Assembly: GCA_034522055.1 (NCBI GenBank)
Contig: JAXHLS010000004.1
Coordinates: 1 to 62,185 of the forward strand
Direction of reading: 5' to 3'
DNA: 62,185 nt
Source: Gammaproteobacteria bacterium
Lineage (GTDB): Bacteria > Pseudomonadota > Gammaproteobacteria > JAABTG01
Under the pieces are notes generated by a model, which ran no database searches, was not told the origin of the DNA, and saw nothing but the letters and a program-made list of their open reading frames with translations. Positions 17,966-25,186 of this stretch are shown one piece after another (the stretch's first letter is position 1; each line of letters begins with the position of its first letter). The translations under genes were made by a program, and so were the position numbers.

Positions 17966-19108
17966 ATGCGCCCGGAGAATTACGAGGCCAAGCGGCAGCC
18001 GCCGAGCAACGAATACGAACTCAACTTCGGCCCCAACCATCCGGGCATCGAAGGCAACTATGCCCTCAAGGTGAAGCTCCATGGCGATGAGGTGCTGGCG
18101 GCGCGGGCCGACGGCGGTTACCTCCATCGGGGCTTCGAGAAGCTCATGGAGCAGCGGCTGTGGATCCAGAACATCGCCCTGGTGCCGCGGATCTGCGTGC
18201 CCGATCCCGCGCCCATGGAGGTGTGCTACGCCATGGCGGTGGAGGAGTTGTGCGGCCTCGAGGTGCCGGAGCGAGCCCAGTGGCTCAGGGTGCTGCTGCT
18301 AGAGATGTCGCGGGTGGCCGCGCATCTCTTCACCTTCGGCGGCCATGCCGCCACGACAGGCATGTACAGCCCCATGTTCTGGGGGGTGGCGGACCGGGAC
18401 CTGGTGCTCGACCTGTTCGAGGAACTCACGGGCGGGCGTGTATACAGCATCTACAACATCCCCGGTGGTGTGCGTCGGGACGTGCCCGATGGGTTTCTCG
18501 AGCGCCTCGTCCATACCCTGGATTATCTCGATTCCCGGCTGCCCGATTACGACCACCTGTTCTTCACCAACCAGGTGTTCGTGACCCGCTCCCGGGGCGT
18601 GGGCGTCCTCAACCAGCAGCAGGCCCTGGAGTGGGGTGTCACGGGGCCGAACCTGCGGGCCACCGGCCTGGCCTTCGACGTGCGCCGCGACGACCCCTAT
18701 CTGGTGTACGACCAGATCCCCTTCGAGGTGGCCACGGAGCACGCGGGGGATGCCTGGGCGCGTACCCTGGTGCGCCGCCGCGAACTGGTGCAGAGCATCC
18801 GGATCCTGCGCCACGTGGCCGAGCGCCTCCCCGGTGTGCCGGGCCCCATCCGCGCGCCCATCCCCAACCCCCTGGCCTGGAAGGTGCCCGCAGGTGATGC
18901 CTACGTGCGGGTGGAATCTTCGAAAGGGGAACTTGCCTGGTACGTGGTGTCCGACGGCGGCGTCAAGCCCTACCGCACCCACGTGCGCGGGCCGTCGTCC
19001 ATGCATGCAGTACAAGTGCTGGAACGGCTGGTGACCGGCTGCCGGTTGGAGGACGTAGCTCAGATCATGTTTTCTTTGGACGCATGTCCTCCGGAAGTGG
19101 ACCGGTGA
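17966..19108 (+). CDS. NuoD-like large subunit with remnant [NiFe] motifs (MbxL position)
   Basis: This 380-aa protein is of the NuoD / hydrogenase large-subunit family, recognised from NFGPNHPGIEG, GYLHRGFEKLMEQR and the C-terminal SLDACPPEVDR. Catalytic group 4 [NiFe]-hydrogenases have two CxxC pairs. Here the first motif is RICVPD with one cysteine (C77), and the last is DACPPE with one cysteine (C374). A [NiFe] site is therefore not expected. Loss of part of the ligand set is what distinguishes MBX/MBS-type and related complexes from hydrogenases. AGGAGG at 17953 fixes the ATG at 17966. The true electron acceptor or donor at this site is unknown. Confidence 0.92.
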   Translation: MRPENYEAKRQPPSNEYELNFGPNHPGIEGNYALKVKLHGDEVLAARADGGYLHRGFEKLMEQRLWIQNIALVPRICVPDPAPMEVCYAMAVEELCGLEVPERAQWLRVLLLEMSRVAAHLFTFGGHAATTGMYSPMFWGVADRDLVLDLFEELTGGRVYSIYNIPGGVRRDVPDGFLERLVHTLDYLDSRLPDYDHLFFTNQVFVTRSRGVGVLNQQQALEWGVTGPNLRATGLAFDVRRDDPYLVYDQIPFEVATEHAGDAWARTLVRRRELVQSIRILRHVAERLPGVPGPIRAPIPNPLAWKVPAGDAYVRVESSKGELAWYVVSDGGVKPYRTHVRGPSSMHAVQVLERLVTGCRLEDVAQIMFSLDACPPEVDR

Positions 19109-19389
19109 ACCGGCAGCCGGTCACCAGCCGTTCACCAGCCGTTCAATCTTGAACTTCGAATTTTGAATTGTGAGTTTTGAATTGGAACAGCAGGGAGTTG
19201 CTGGATGGACAGGGAGAATGTTGTCCGAGTTCGTTGAGATCGTAGGTTGGGGTGAGGAACGAACCCCAACGGATGTTTATCGGACACCGTTGCTCGAAAA
19301 CAATGCCGCACATTCCATCCGGCGGGATTGCGAAGAATTCCCCCGCTTGTTGACCTCCATCGTCAAGTCGACTCAAGAGAAGCAGTAAG
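19109..19389. repeat. repeat-bearing gap between NuoD-like and NuoI-like genes
   Basis: A degenerate heptamer array (19143-19186) opens the gap. GGTTGGGGTGAGGAACGAA with its inverted partner AACCCCAAC lies near 19235-19270. A 72-codon opening at 19170-19388 begins inside the repeat; its end vaguely resembles a small helical protein but is not credible alone. The matching CAAAATT array lies inside the next coding region. Confidence 0.6.
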
Positions 19390-21285
19390 ATGTCCAAGCC
19401 AATTCAAAATTCAAAATTCAAAATTCAAAATTCGGGCGAGCGGGCGCCGGATATTGACCCCAACACGAAGGGCTCGATCCTCAACCCCCTCCGTGCTCTT
19501 CAGTTCTTCGCCCGCGAGCCCGTAACCGTGCCTCTGGGCCCCCGCGTGGCCGCCATGCGCTACCGCGGCTTCCATATCAACGACTGGGAGGCGTGCATCG
19601 GCTGCTCCACCTGCCAGAAGGTGTGCGACAACGCGGCCATCACCATGGTGCGGGTGCCGGGCCTGCCCGAGGACCCCCTGAACGGGGTGCGCAACCTGCG
19701 CCCGGCCATCGACTATGGCCGCTGCTGCTGGTGCGCCCTGTGCGTGGACCTGTGCCCCACGGGCTCCATCCGCCTGTCCCGGGAGTACGTGCACACCTGC
19801 ACCGACGAGGAGCTGTCCAGCTACTTCATCCTGCCGGACCCCAAGGGGATCCATAACGAATATTACGGCGAGGGCTGGACCCAGACCGCCGAGAACGACC
19901 TCGTGGATCCCAACCGCCAGGCCATGGCCGAGCGGCCCGCCGCCGAGCGGGTGGACGACTTCAACGAGATCGTCGAAGGCTACGACCTCCAGCAGGCCAT
20001 CGTGGAGGCCTCGCGCTGCGTGCAGTGCGGCATGTGCCACGATGCCTGCCCGGCCCACATGAACGCGCCGGAGTACATCCGCGCCATCTGGCAGCAGGAC
20101 CTGGAGGAGGCCGTGCACCAGATCTACCGCACCAATCCCTTCGCCCACACCTGCGGGCGGGTGTGCACCCACCGCTGCGAGACCGCCTGTTCCATCGGCA
20201 AGCGCGGCGAGCCCGTGGCCATCCGCTGGCTGAAGCGCTTCGCCATGGACGCGGTGGGTGACGAGCGGGTGCGCTCCATCGTCGCCGAGCGTTTCCCGAA
20301 GCAGCCGGCCAGCGGTCGCTCCGTGGGTATCGTGGGGGCAGGGCCGTCGGGCCTCACAGCGGCCTTCGACCTGGCCCGCCACGGCCATAAGGTGGTGGTC
20401 TACGAGGGCCTGGAGAAGGCGGGCGGCATGGCGCGCTACGGCATCCCCGCCTACCGCATGCCTTACGATCGGCTGGACGCGGACATCGGCGTCATCGAGG
20501 CCATGGGGGTGGAGATCCGCTGCAACACCCGGGTGGGGCACGACGTGTCCATGGAGCAGTTGCGGGACGAGCATGATGCCGTGCTGCTGGGGTTGGGGCT
20601 GCAGTGGGCGCGCTCCACCCGCATCCCCGGCGCCGACCATCCCAACGTGTTGAAGGCGGTGGATTTGCTGCGGCGGGTGACGGAGGAGGACACCTTCGAG
20701 GTACCCCGCCGCGCCGTGATCATCGGCGGCGGCAACGTGGCCATGGATATCGCCCGCACCCTGGCCCGCCTGCAGCGAAAACAACACGGCGAGGTGGCCG
20801 TGACCCTGACGGCCCTGGAGGACCTGGAACATTTCCTGGCCGACGCCGACGAGGTGCGGGAGGCGGGCGAGGAGGGCATCGAGATCTTCGACGCCCGCGG
20901 CCCGCGCGAGTGCGTGGTGGAGGGGGATATGCTCCGCGGCCTGCGCACCTGGGGGGTGCGCTCCATCTTCGATGCCGACGGCCGCTTCGCACCGAGCTAC
21001 GACGAAGAGGACGAGCAGTTCCACCCCGGAGACATGATCGTGGAGGCCATCGGCCAGCAGGCGGACACCGCGCTGCTGGGGGAGGCCCTGACGGAGGCCC
21101 TGGAATGGCAGCGCGGGCGGCTCGCGGTGGACGACGCCTGCCGTACCTCCGAGCCCTGGCTGTGGGCGGCGGGGGACATGGTCCACGGCCCCGACGTCAT
21201 CCACGCCGTGGCCGACGGCCACCGCGCGGCGGCGGATATCCAGGGCCATTTCGAAGATATGGACCGCAGGAGCAAGGCATCATGA
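19390..21285 (+). CDS. NuoI-like ferredoxin subunit fused to NfnB/GltD-type NAD(P)H oxidoreductase (MbxN position)
   Basis: This 631-aa protein is a fusion. Residues about 55-120 are a two-cluster ferredoxin domain (CIGCSTCQKVCD and CCWCALCVDLCP) like NuoI/MbxN. Residues about 200-630 resemble GltD and NfnB: cysteine motifs CVQCGMCHDACP and CGRVCTHRCETAC, an FAD site GIVGAGPSGLTAA, an NAD(P) site VIIGGGNVAMDIA and the closing motif AAGDMVHGPDVIHAVADG. The fusion would let NAD(P)H and the iron-sulfur chain of the complex exchange electrons directly. The first 15 residues are encoded by a (CAAAATT)n array, giving NSKFKIQNS. The ATG at 19390 is the only good upstream start. Confidence 0.9.
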   Translation: MSKPIQNSKFKIQNSGERAPDIDPNTKGSILNPLRALQFFAREPVTVPLGPRVAAMRYRGFHINDWEACIGCSTCQKVCDNAAITMVRVPGLPEDPLNGVRNLRPAIDYGRCCWCALCVDLCPTGSIRLSREYVHTCTDEELSSYFILPDPKGIHNEYYGEGWTQTAENDLVDPNRQAMAERPAAERVDDFNEIVEGYDLQQAIVEASRCVQCGMCHDACPAHMNAPEYIRAIWQQDLEEAVHQIYRTNPFAHTCGRVCTHRCETACSIGKRGEPVAIRWLKRFAMDAVGDERVRSIVAERFPKQPASGRSVGIVGAGPSGLTAAFDLARHGHKVVVYEGLEKAGGMARYGIPAYRMPYDRLDADIGVIEAMGVEIRCNTRVGHDVSMEQLRDEHDAVLLGLGLQWARSTRIPGADHPNVLKAVDLLRRVTEEDTFEVPRRAVIIGGGNVAMDIARTLARLQRKQHGEVAVTLTALEDLEHFLADADEVREAGEEGIEIFDARGPRECVVEGDMLRGLRTWGVRSIFDADGRFAPSYDEEDEQFHPGDMIVEAIGQQADTALLGEALTEALEWQRGRLAVDDACRTSEPWLWAAGDMVHGPDVIHAVADGHRAAADIQGHFEDMDRRSKAS

Positions 21286-21794
21286 CTGAACACCGGGAAG
21301 GCCATCCCAGCGGTAAGGAGCGCCTGCAGGCGGCTCAGACCCTGGGCGAGATCCTCGCCACCGCGACCTCCTTCGAGGAGACGGCGCGGGACTTCTACCG
21401 CGACCTGGCGCCGCGGGTGAGCAAACGCATCCGCTGGCTAGTGGACGAGCTGGCGGAGGAGGAACAACGTCACTACGATCTATTCGGGGAACTCGCCACC
21501 CGCGACGACGTCCTGGAGCAGGTGGAGGAACGGGTGGCGACCCCGGCCGCCAACCGGCGCTTCTCCGACTGTGTGCAGTCGGCGGATCTGGGCGACAACC
21601 CCGACGACCAGGCCGTGTTGCAGTACGCCCTCTATCGCGAGCAGGCGGCCATGGACCAGTACACGGAGCTGGCCCAAAGCACGTCCCCGGGTCCCGTCCA
21701 GGAGCTGTTCCAGTTCCTCGCCAACGAAGAGACCCAGCACAAGGCGGAGCTGGAGAAGCTCTATTACGAGGTGGTCCACAGCGGGGGCGTGTAA
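21282..21794 (+). CDS. rubrerythrin-like ferritin-fold diiron protein
   Basis: This 170-aa protein has a four-helix ferritin-like core. The carboxylate and histidine ligands of a diiron centre are visible in FEETARDFY, EEEQRHYDLF, YREQAAMDQY and NEETQHKAELEKLY. There is no C-terminal rubredoxin domain. Such proteins usually reduce peroxide or handle iron. The ATG overlaps the stop of the fusion gene (ATGA), so it is co-translated with the complex and may protect its iron-sulfur clusters from oxidants (inference). It is the last gene of the operon. Confidence 0.88.
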   Translation: MTEHREGHPSGKERLQAAQTLGEILATATSFEETARDFYRDLAPRVSKRIRWLVDELAEEEQRHYDLFGELATRDDVLEQVEERVATPAANRRFSDCVQSADLGDNPDDQAVLQYALYREQAAMDQYTELAQSTSPGPVQELFQFLANEETQHKAELEKLYYEVVHSGGV

Positions 21795-21838
21795 GCCCCC
21801 GCGGCATCGCCACTCGCGCGGCGCCGACCTCGAGTGCC

Positions 21839-22654
21839 TCAGCCCGGTGCCGGGGCCGGCTCCACCGACAGGGGGGCGTCCGCAGGGGCGGCGCCCCGTT
21901 CCCGGACCAGCTCGGCGATCAGGGCCTCCAGGTTCTGCGCGGCTTCGCTGTCGTCACCGAAGGCCTTCAGCCTTTCCAGGGCCTCGGTGGCGGAGTCGGG
22001 GGCCTCGAGGATGTAGTAGAGGGCCGCGTTCATGAAGGCCTCGTCCTGCCCCTCAACCGGCGAGTAGGCCGCCAGCACCTCTTCCAGGCGCGGGCGCAAC
22101 TCGTCGTCCACCTCCAGGTAGTGGAGGCCGTCGGCATCGATGCGGAAGGCCCGCCGCATGGCCCATACCCCGCGGGACAGGTCCCCCGTGGCCGCCGCCG
22201 CCACCGCATAACCGGCCTTGGGCTGGCCGCTGTCGGGGGCCGCCTCCGCCGCCAGGCCGAAGCTCCGCAGGGCACCCCGGGCATCACCCGCCGCCAGCCG
22301 CGACCAGCCATCGCCCCCCTGGACTACCGTGTTGGTTTCATCGTTGCTGTCATAGTTCGACGATGAGATGTCGGTGGTGTCCCTGGAGGTCGTGGTGGTG
22401 GTGCCGTAATCCCGCAAACCGACATGGCTGCGATAACGGTAGGAGGGCGAGTAGCTCCGGTAACCGTGGCGCCGATGGCTCCGGTAAAGCCCATAGCGAT
22501 GGCCGCCGTAGTAGGGGGAGTAATGACGACCGTAGTGGTGACCATAGCCGTAGCCCCAGGCCGCGGCGGGCGGCGCCACGAGAGACAGGGCGAGACCGAC
22601 CACAAGAACGGCGGCGAGGCCGCCGCCGGCATGGATGATGCGAGGGTGTGACAT
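21839..22654 (-). CDS. secreted His/Tyr/Gly-rich protein with TPR-like C-terminus
   Basis: This 271-aa protein was not assigned to a family. It has a signal peptide (ending APPAAA), then about 60 residues very rich in Y, H, G and R (GYGYGHHYGRHYSPYYGG), then a T/S/D-rich linker, then helical repeats that look like tetratricopeptide units (GWSRLAAGDARGALRSFGLA). The C-terminus is A/P-rich. GGAGG precedes the ATG at 22654. The His/Tyr-rich part could bind metal or the cell wall. It converges with the preceding operon, 44 bp apart. Confidence 0.75.
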   Translation of the reverse strand: MSHPRIIHAGGGLAAVLVVGLALSLVAPPAAAWGYGYGHHYGRHYSPYYGGHRYGLYRSHRRHGYRSYSPSYRYRSHVGLRDYGTTTTTSRDTTDISSSNYDSNDETNTVVQGGDGWSRLAAGDARGALRSFGLAAEAAPDSGQPKAGYAVAAAATGDLSRGVWAMRRAFRIDADGLHYLEVDDELRPRLEEVLAAYSPVEGQDEAFMNAALYYILEAPDSATEALERLKAFGDDSEAAQNLEALIAELVRERGAAPADAPLSVEPAPAPG

Positions 22655-22756
22655 GGCGGATCCTCCATTCAGGCCGCATGACGCGGCTGCTTCGTGCCTG
22701 GCCATCCCCGTTCAGGAGACCCCGTAGAAAGTGGCTTCCTTACAGGGCGCAGCCGT

Positions 22757-23020
22757 CGCCGGTATCTCCATTGCCGTCAAGCCCAGGGGGCGGCGGTCCC
22801 GCTCGTCCGGCTGTTGGATTTTGTGGGGAAATGGCGAGAGAATGACCACCAATCGCACGTCGCAGGGACCGAAGACATGGACGAAGACACCTCACCGGCC
22901 ACGACCACCGCCCCCATCCGCACCATCCCCGGCGCACCGCGCCCACCCTGCGCAATACATTTCTCTGTAGATAAGTCCGCGCCGGTCTGAGGGGCGGCTT
23001 GGTCCGACAGACATTTCTCC
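22757..23020 (+). repeat. dispersed 264-bp repeat, copy 1
   Basis: About 85-90 percent identical by eye to 34478-34746, in the same orientation. Both copies begin at CGCCGGTATCTCC and end at GACATTTCTCC. Amino-acid-level similarity in one plus-strand frame (LVR-LDF, KWREN, HVAGTEDMDE) suggests decayed coding origin, but no start or family is evident. The copy sits at the left edge of the accessory region. Confidence 0.85.
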
Positions 23021-23023
23021 GAA

Positions 23024-23122
23024 ATGCCGAAGCTTGTAACGATTTCAGGGAAACTCGAAGACGATGCCAGGAAATACCAGATCCGGGCCGTAGAAAAGGC
23101 AGTCCAGGAGGCTGAGAAATGA
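23024..23122 (+). CDS. 32-aa open frame coupled to hicB
   Basis: This short frame begins MPKLVTISGKLEDDARK and ends by overlapping the hicB start (ATGA). It is not a HicA toxin, which is longer and has a conserved histidine. It may be the remnant of a partner gene or a small leader peptide. A GGAG-like site upstream is weak. Confidence 0.35.
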   Translation: MPKLVTISGKLEDDARKYQIRAVEKAVQEAEK

Positions 23123-23358
23123 AGAAAAGCGCACTGTACGCCAAAATCGTGGAATGGTCCGAAGAGGATCAGTGTTTCGTGGGTAGCGCACCAGGGCTGG
23201 TGTATGGGGGTTGTCACGGCGCAGACGAAAAGGAAGTTTTTACCGAGCTTTGCCGAATCGTTGATGAAGCCATTGAGCTTTACCACCAAAAGGGAAAGCC
23301 TCTTCCTTCCCCGACGGCTGGCCGTGACCTTGCCAACACATTGCAACGAATCGCATAA
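23119..23358 (+). CDS. hicB: HicB-family antitoxin-like protein
   Basis: This 79-aa protein has the HicB partial RNase H-like fold: YAKIVEWSEEDQCFVGSAPGL, then GCHGADEKEVFTELCRIVDEAIELY. HicB neutralises the HicA mRNA interferase and often represses its own operon. No HicA gene lies on either side, so it is an orphan. CAGGAGG lies about 10 bases before the ATG. An imperfect GGACAGAC...GTCTGTCC inverted repeat follows at 23372-23424. Confidence 0.82.
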   Translation: MKKSALYAKIVEWSEEDQCFVGSAPGLVYGGCHGADEKEVFTELCRIVDEAIELYHQKGKPLPSPTAGRDLANTLQRIA

Positions 23359-23371
23359 CAAGCGGTGTATA

Positions 23372-23424
23372 AGTGGACAGACGATCATATCCGCGATATC
23401 CGAAGCGCGCGTAACCGTGGTCTG
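23372..23424. repeat. REP-like inverted repeat (GGACAGAC / GTCTGTCC)
   Basis: GTGGACAGACGAT on the left pairs imperfectly with CGTGGTCTGTCC on the right. A related, longer hairpin with the same CGTGGTCTGTCC arm lies at 41202-41247. It separates hicB from the ParA-like gene. Confidence 0.55.
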
Positions 23425-23477
23425 TCCGCTGTTATTCTGTCCCCTGTTGTTCGCCGTAAGCTAAGTGAGGCAAATGA

Positions 23478-24506
23478 ATGACTAAGATTGTAGCTTTATA
23501 CAATAACAAAGGAGGGGTCTCTAAGACGACCACCACGTTTAATCTGGCCGTATTTCTTTCCCAAAAAGGAAGCCAAGTCCTCGTAGCCGATTGCGATCCA
23601 CAGTGTAATATGACCGAGCTATTTCTCGCGATGAGAGATGATCTAGACGACCCGAGCAAGGAACTCCCTGGTACTTCAATCTATGAGGCCCTCCTTCCCC
23701 GTTTTCGCGGCCAACAGTCCGAGATAAGCCAGGCGGATATAGAGATTGTGCCGCATGAGCGATATGAAGGATTGCACCTTTTCAAAGGAGATTTGGCTTT
23801 TTCTCAAGCGGAAACGTATTTTGGAACTGCTTGGAATCAGGCGGTTACAGAAAACATCCATGAGAAGAATACTTATGTTGCTCTACATCGCCTTTTTGAG
23901 TCCATGGGATCAGCGCGAGGTTTTGACTATATCCTATGTGACGTTGGTCCGAGTACTGGCGCTATTACTCGTACCGTTGTCCTATCTTGTGACGAAATTG
24001 TGATTCCCTTGGTGCCTGATAGATTCTGTTATCAGGCGGTTCAGCTTCTCGGAACCGTTGTGAAACAGTGGGTATCTCAGCACAAAGTGATTTGCTCAAG
24101 TTTGACTCCGTTCGGTATCGCGCCGTTTCCTGGCAGGCCGAAGCTAGCCGGCACAGTTTTGCAGAACTTCAAGGTTCACCAAGGGTCTCGGGTCAAAGCG
24201 TCTTACATTAAATGGCAAGAGCGCATAGCAGCGGAGATAAGCAACTGTCTCGTCGGAGATGATGGTCTTGAAGCGAAATCCACTTTTGATCCGTGCAACC
24301 CGTACACTGCCTCGATCAAGGATGTCGCGGTGCTTGCCCCTGTGGCTCAGCTTTTCGGTAGGGCAATTTTCGACATCGAGCAAGAACATACAAAGGAAGC
24401 GTCGAGCGACGGACGGATGTACTACGGTACAGTTTGGGAGCCGTGGCTGAGACGGATGGAAGAGTACAAACAGGAAATTGCGAAAATCGCAGAAGCCTTA
24501 GAATGA
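23478..24506 (+). CDS. ParA/Soj-family ATPase (orphan)
   Basis: This 342-aa protein has a deviant Walker A (NNKGGVSKTTTTFN, residues about 9-22), DCDPQCNMTEL for the A' region and DYILCDVGPSTGAI for Walker B. No ParB-like gene, parS-like repeats or replication gene is nearby, so it is not part of an ordinary partition system. Its stop overlaps the start of the next gene (ATGA), forming a two-gene cassette. Codon usage is AT-rich compared with the chromosomal genes, a sign of transfer. GTGAGG precedes the ATG. Confidence 0.9.
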   Translation: MTKIVALYNNKGGVSKTTTTFNLAVFLSQKGSQVLVADCDPQCNMTELFLAMRDDLDDPSKELPGTSIYEALLPRFRGQQSEISQADIEIVPHERYEGLHLFKGDLAFSQAETYFGTAWNQAVTENIHEKNTYVALHRLFESMGSARGFDYILCDVGPSTGAITRTVVLSCDEIVIPLVPDRFCYQAVQLLGTVVKQWVSQHKVICSSLTPFGIAPFPGRPKLAGTVLQNFKVHQGSRVKASYIKWQERIAAEISNCLVGDDGLEAKSTFDPCNPYTASIKDVAVLAPVAQLFGRAIFDIEQEHTKEASSDGRMYYGTVWEPWLRRMEEYKQEIAKIAEALE

Positions 24507-25177
24507 GTGAGCAGTATATTTATACAGCCCTAATTGATGTCTTGGGCTACAGAGCTCGGCTGGAGTCGGACATGAGGCGCGGCATGTCTTCTATGAAAGA
24601 TGATCTAGAAGGGGCTCTATCGATATTTGATACCGTCAATAATGCGGTCTTTGGAGTCCAGGCTATATCGGACACTGTCATTCTTACGTGCAACACTCAC
24701 ACTAATTTTGAAGAATTTCTCGGAATCATAAAATTGGTTTTCCTTTCGTTTCTGAAGCGGAAATTATTCATTCGAGGCGCAATTGCCTACTCAAAGCATT
24801 TCCAGAGCGGTCGGCTAACCTACAGTCATGCAATAACGCGTGCCTACGAGATCGAAAGTACATCGGCCATTTACCCAAGAATCATCGTCGATAACAACAT
24901 CGTTGATATGTTTAGGTCGGGCTCGAACCTTCCAGATATTTTTGGAAAAGGTCATCTCTGCCACTGTAATGGCACTGCATTTGTCAATGTTGTAACATCG
25001 GTCTCGTGGAACGATGCATATCAATCGGCCCGAAATATGTACGAGCGAGATCGAGGGGATTTACAATACAATGAGGTGGCTTTTGCGAAGCATGTCTGGT
25101 TTGAGGAGTACCTTTTTTCATCCTCAGCTGTTGATCCGGATGCTAAGAGGTATGTAGAACAAATTGAGGACCTATAG
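24503..25177 (+). CDS. nucleotidyl-cyclase-like protein paired with ParA-like ATPase
   Basis: This 224-aa protein resembles the class III cyclase core. ALIDVLGY (D12) and AISDTVIL (D57) are 45 residues apart, the spacing of the two metal-binding aspartates. FIRGAIAYSKHF and TRAYEIES match the later parts of the fold. There is no transmembrane or sensor domain. Nucleotide specificity cannot be read from the sequence. Overlap with the ParA-like gene argues for one function. It might be a signal-nucleotide synthase of a defence module, or a catalytically inactive member; both are inference. Base composition is AT-rich like its partner. Confidence 0.6.
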   Translation: MSEQYIYTALIDVLGYRARLESDMRRGMSSMKDDLEGALSIFDTVNNAVFGVQAISDTVILTCNTHTNFEEFLGIIKLVFLSFLKRKLFIRGAIAYSKHFQSGRLTYSHAITRAYEIESTSAIYPRIIVDNNIVDMFRSGSNLPDIFGKGHLCHCNGTAFVNVVTSVSWNDAYQSARNMYERDRGDLQYNEVAFAKHVWFEEYLFSSSAVDPDAKRYVEQIEDL

Positions 25178-25186
25178 CCCAACAAA

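Noticed and set aside
17966-19108. [NiFe]-hydrogenase large subunit
   Set aside because: Each of the two metal-binding motifs keeps a single cysteine, so a [NiFe] site is not supported. Called as MBX-like.
19170-19388. 72-codon gene between NuoD-like and NuoI-like genes
   Set aside because: Its start lies inside a heptamer repeat and it has no clear family or ribosome-binding site.
15990-19433. CRISPR array from the AATTTTG repeats
   Set aside because: Units are 7 bp, contiguous and without spacers. No cas genes.
23478-24506. Plasmid or chromosome partition locus
   Set aside because: No ParB-like gene, no parS-like repeats and no replication initiator nearby.
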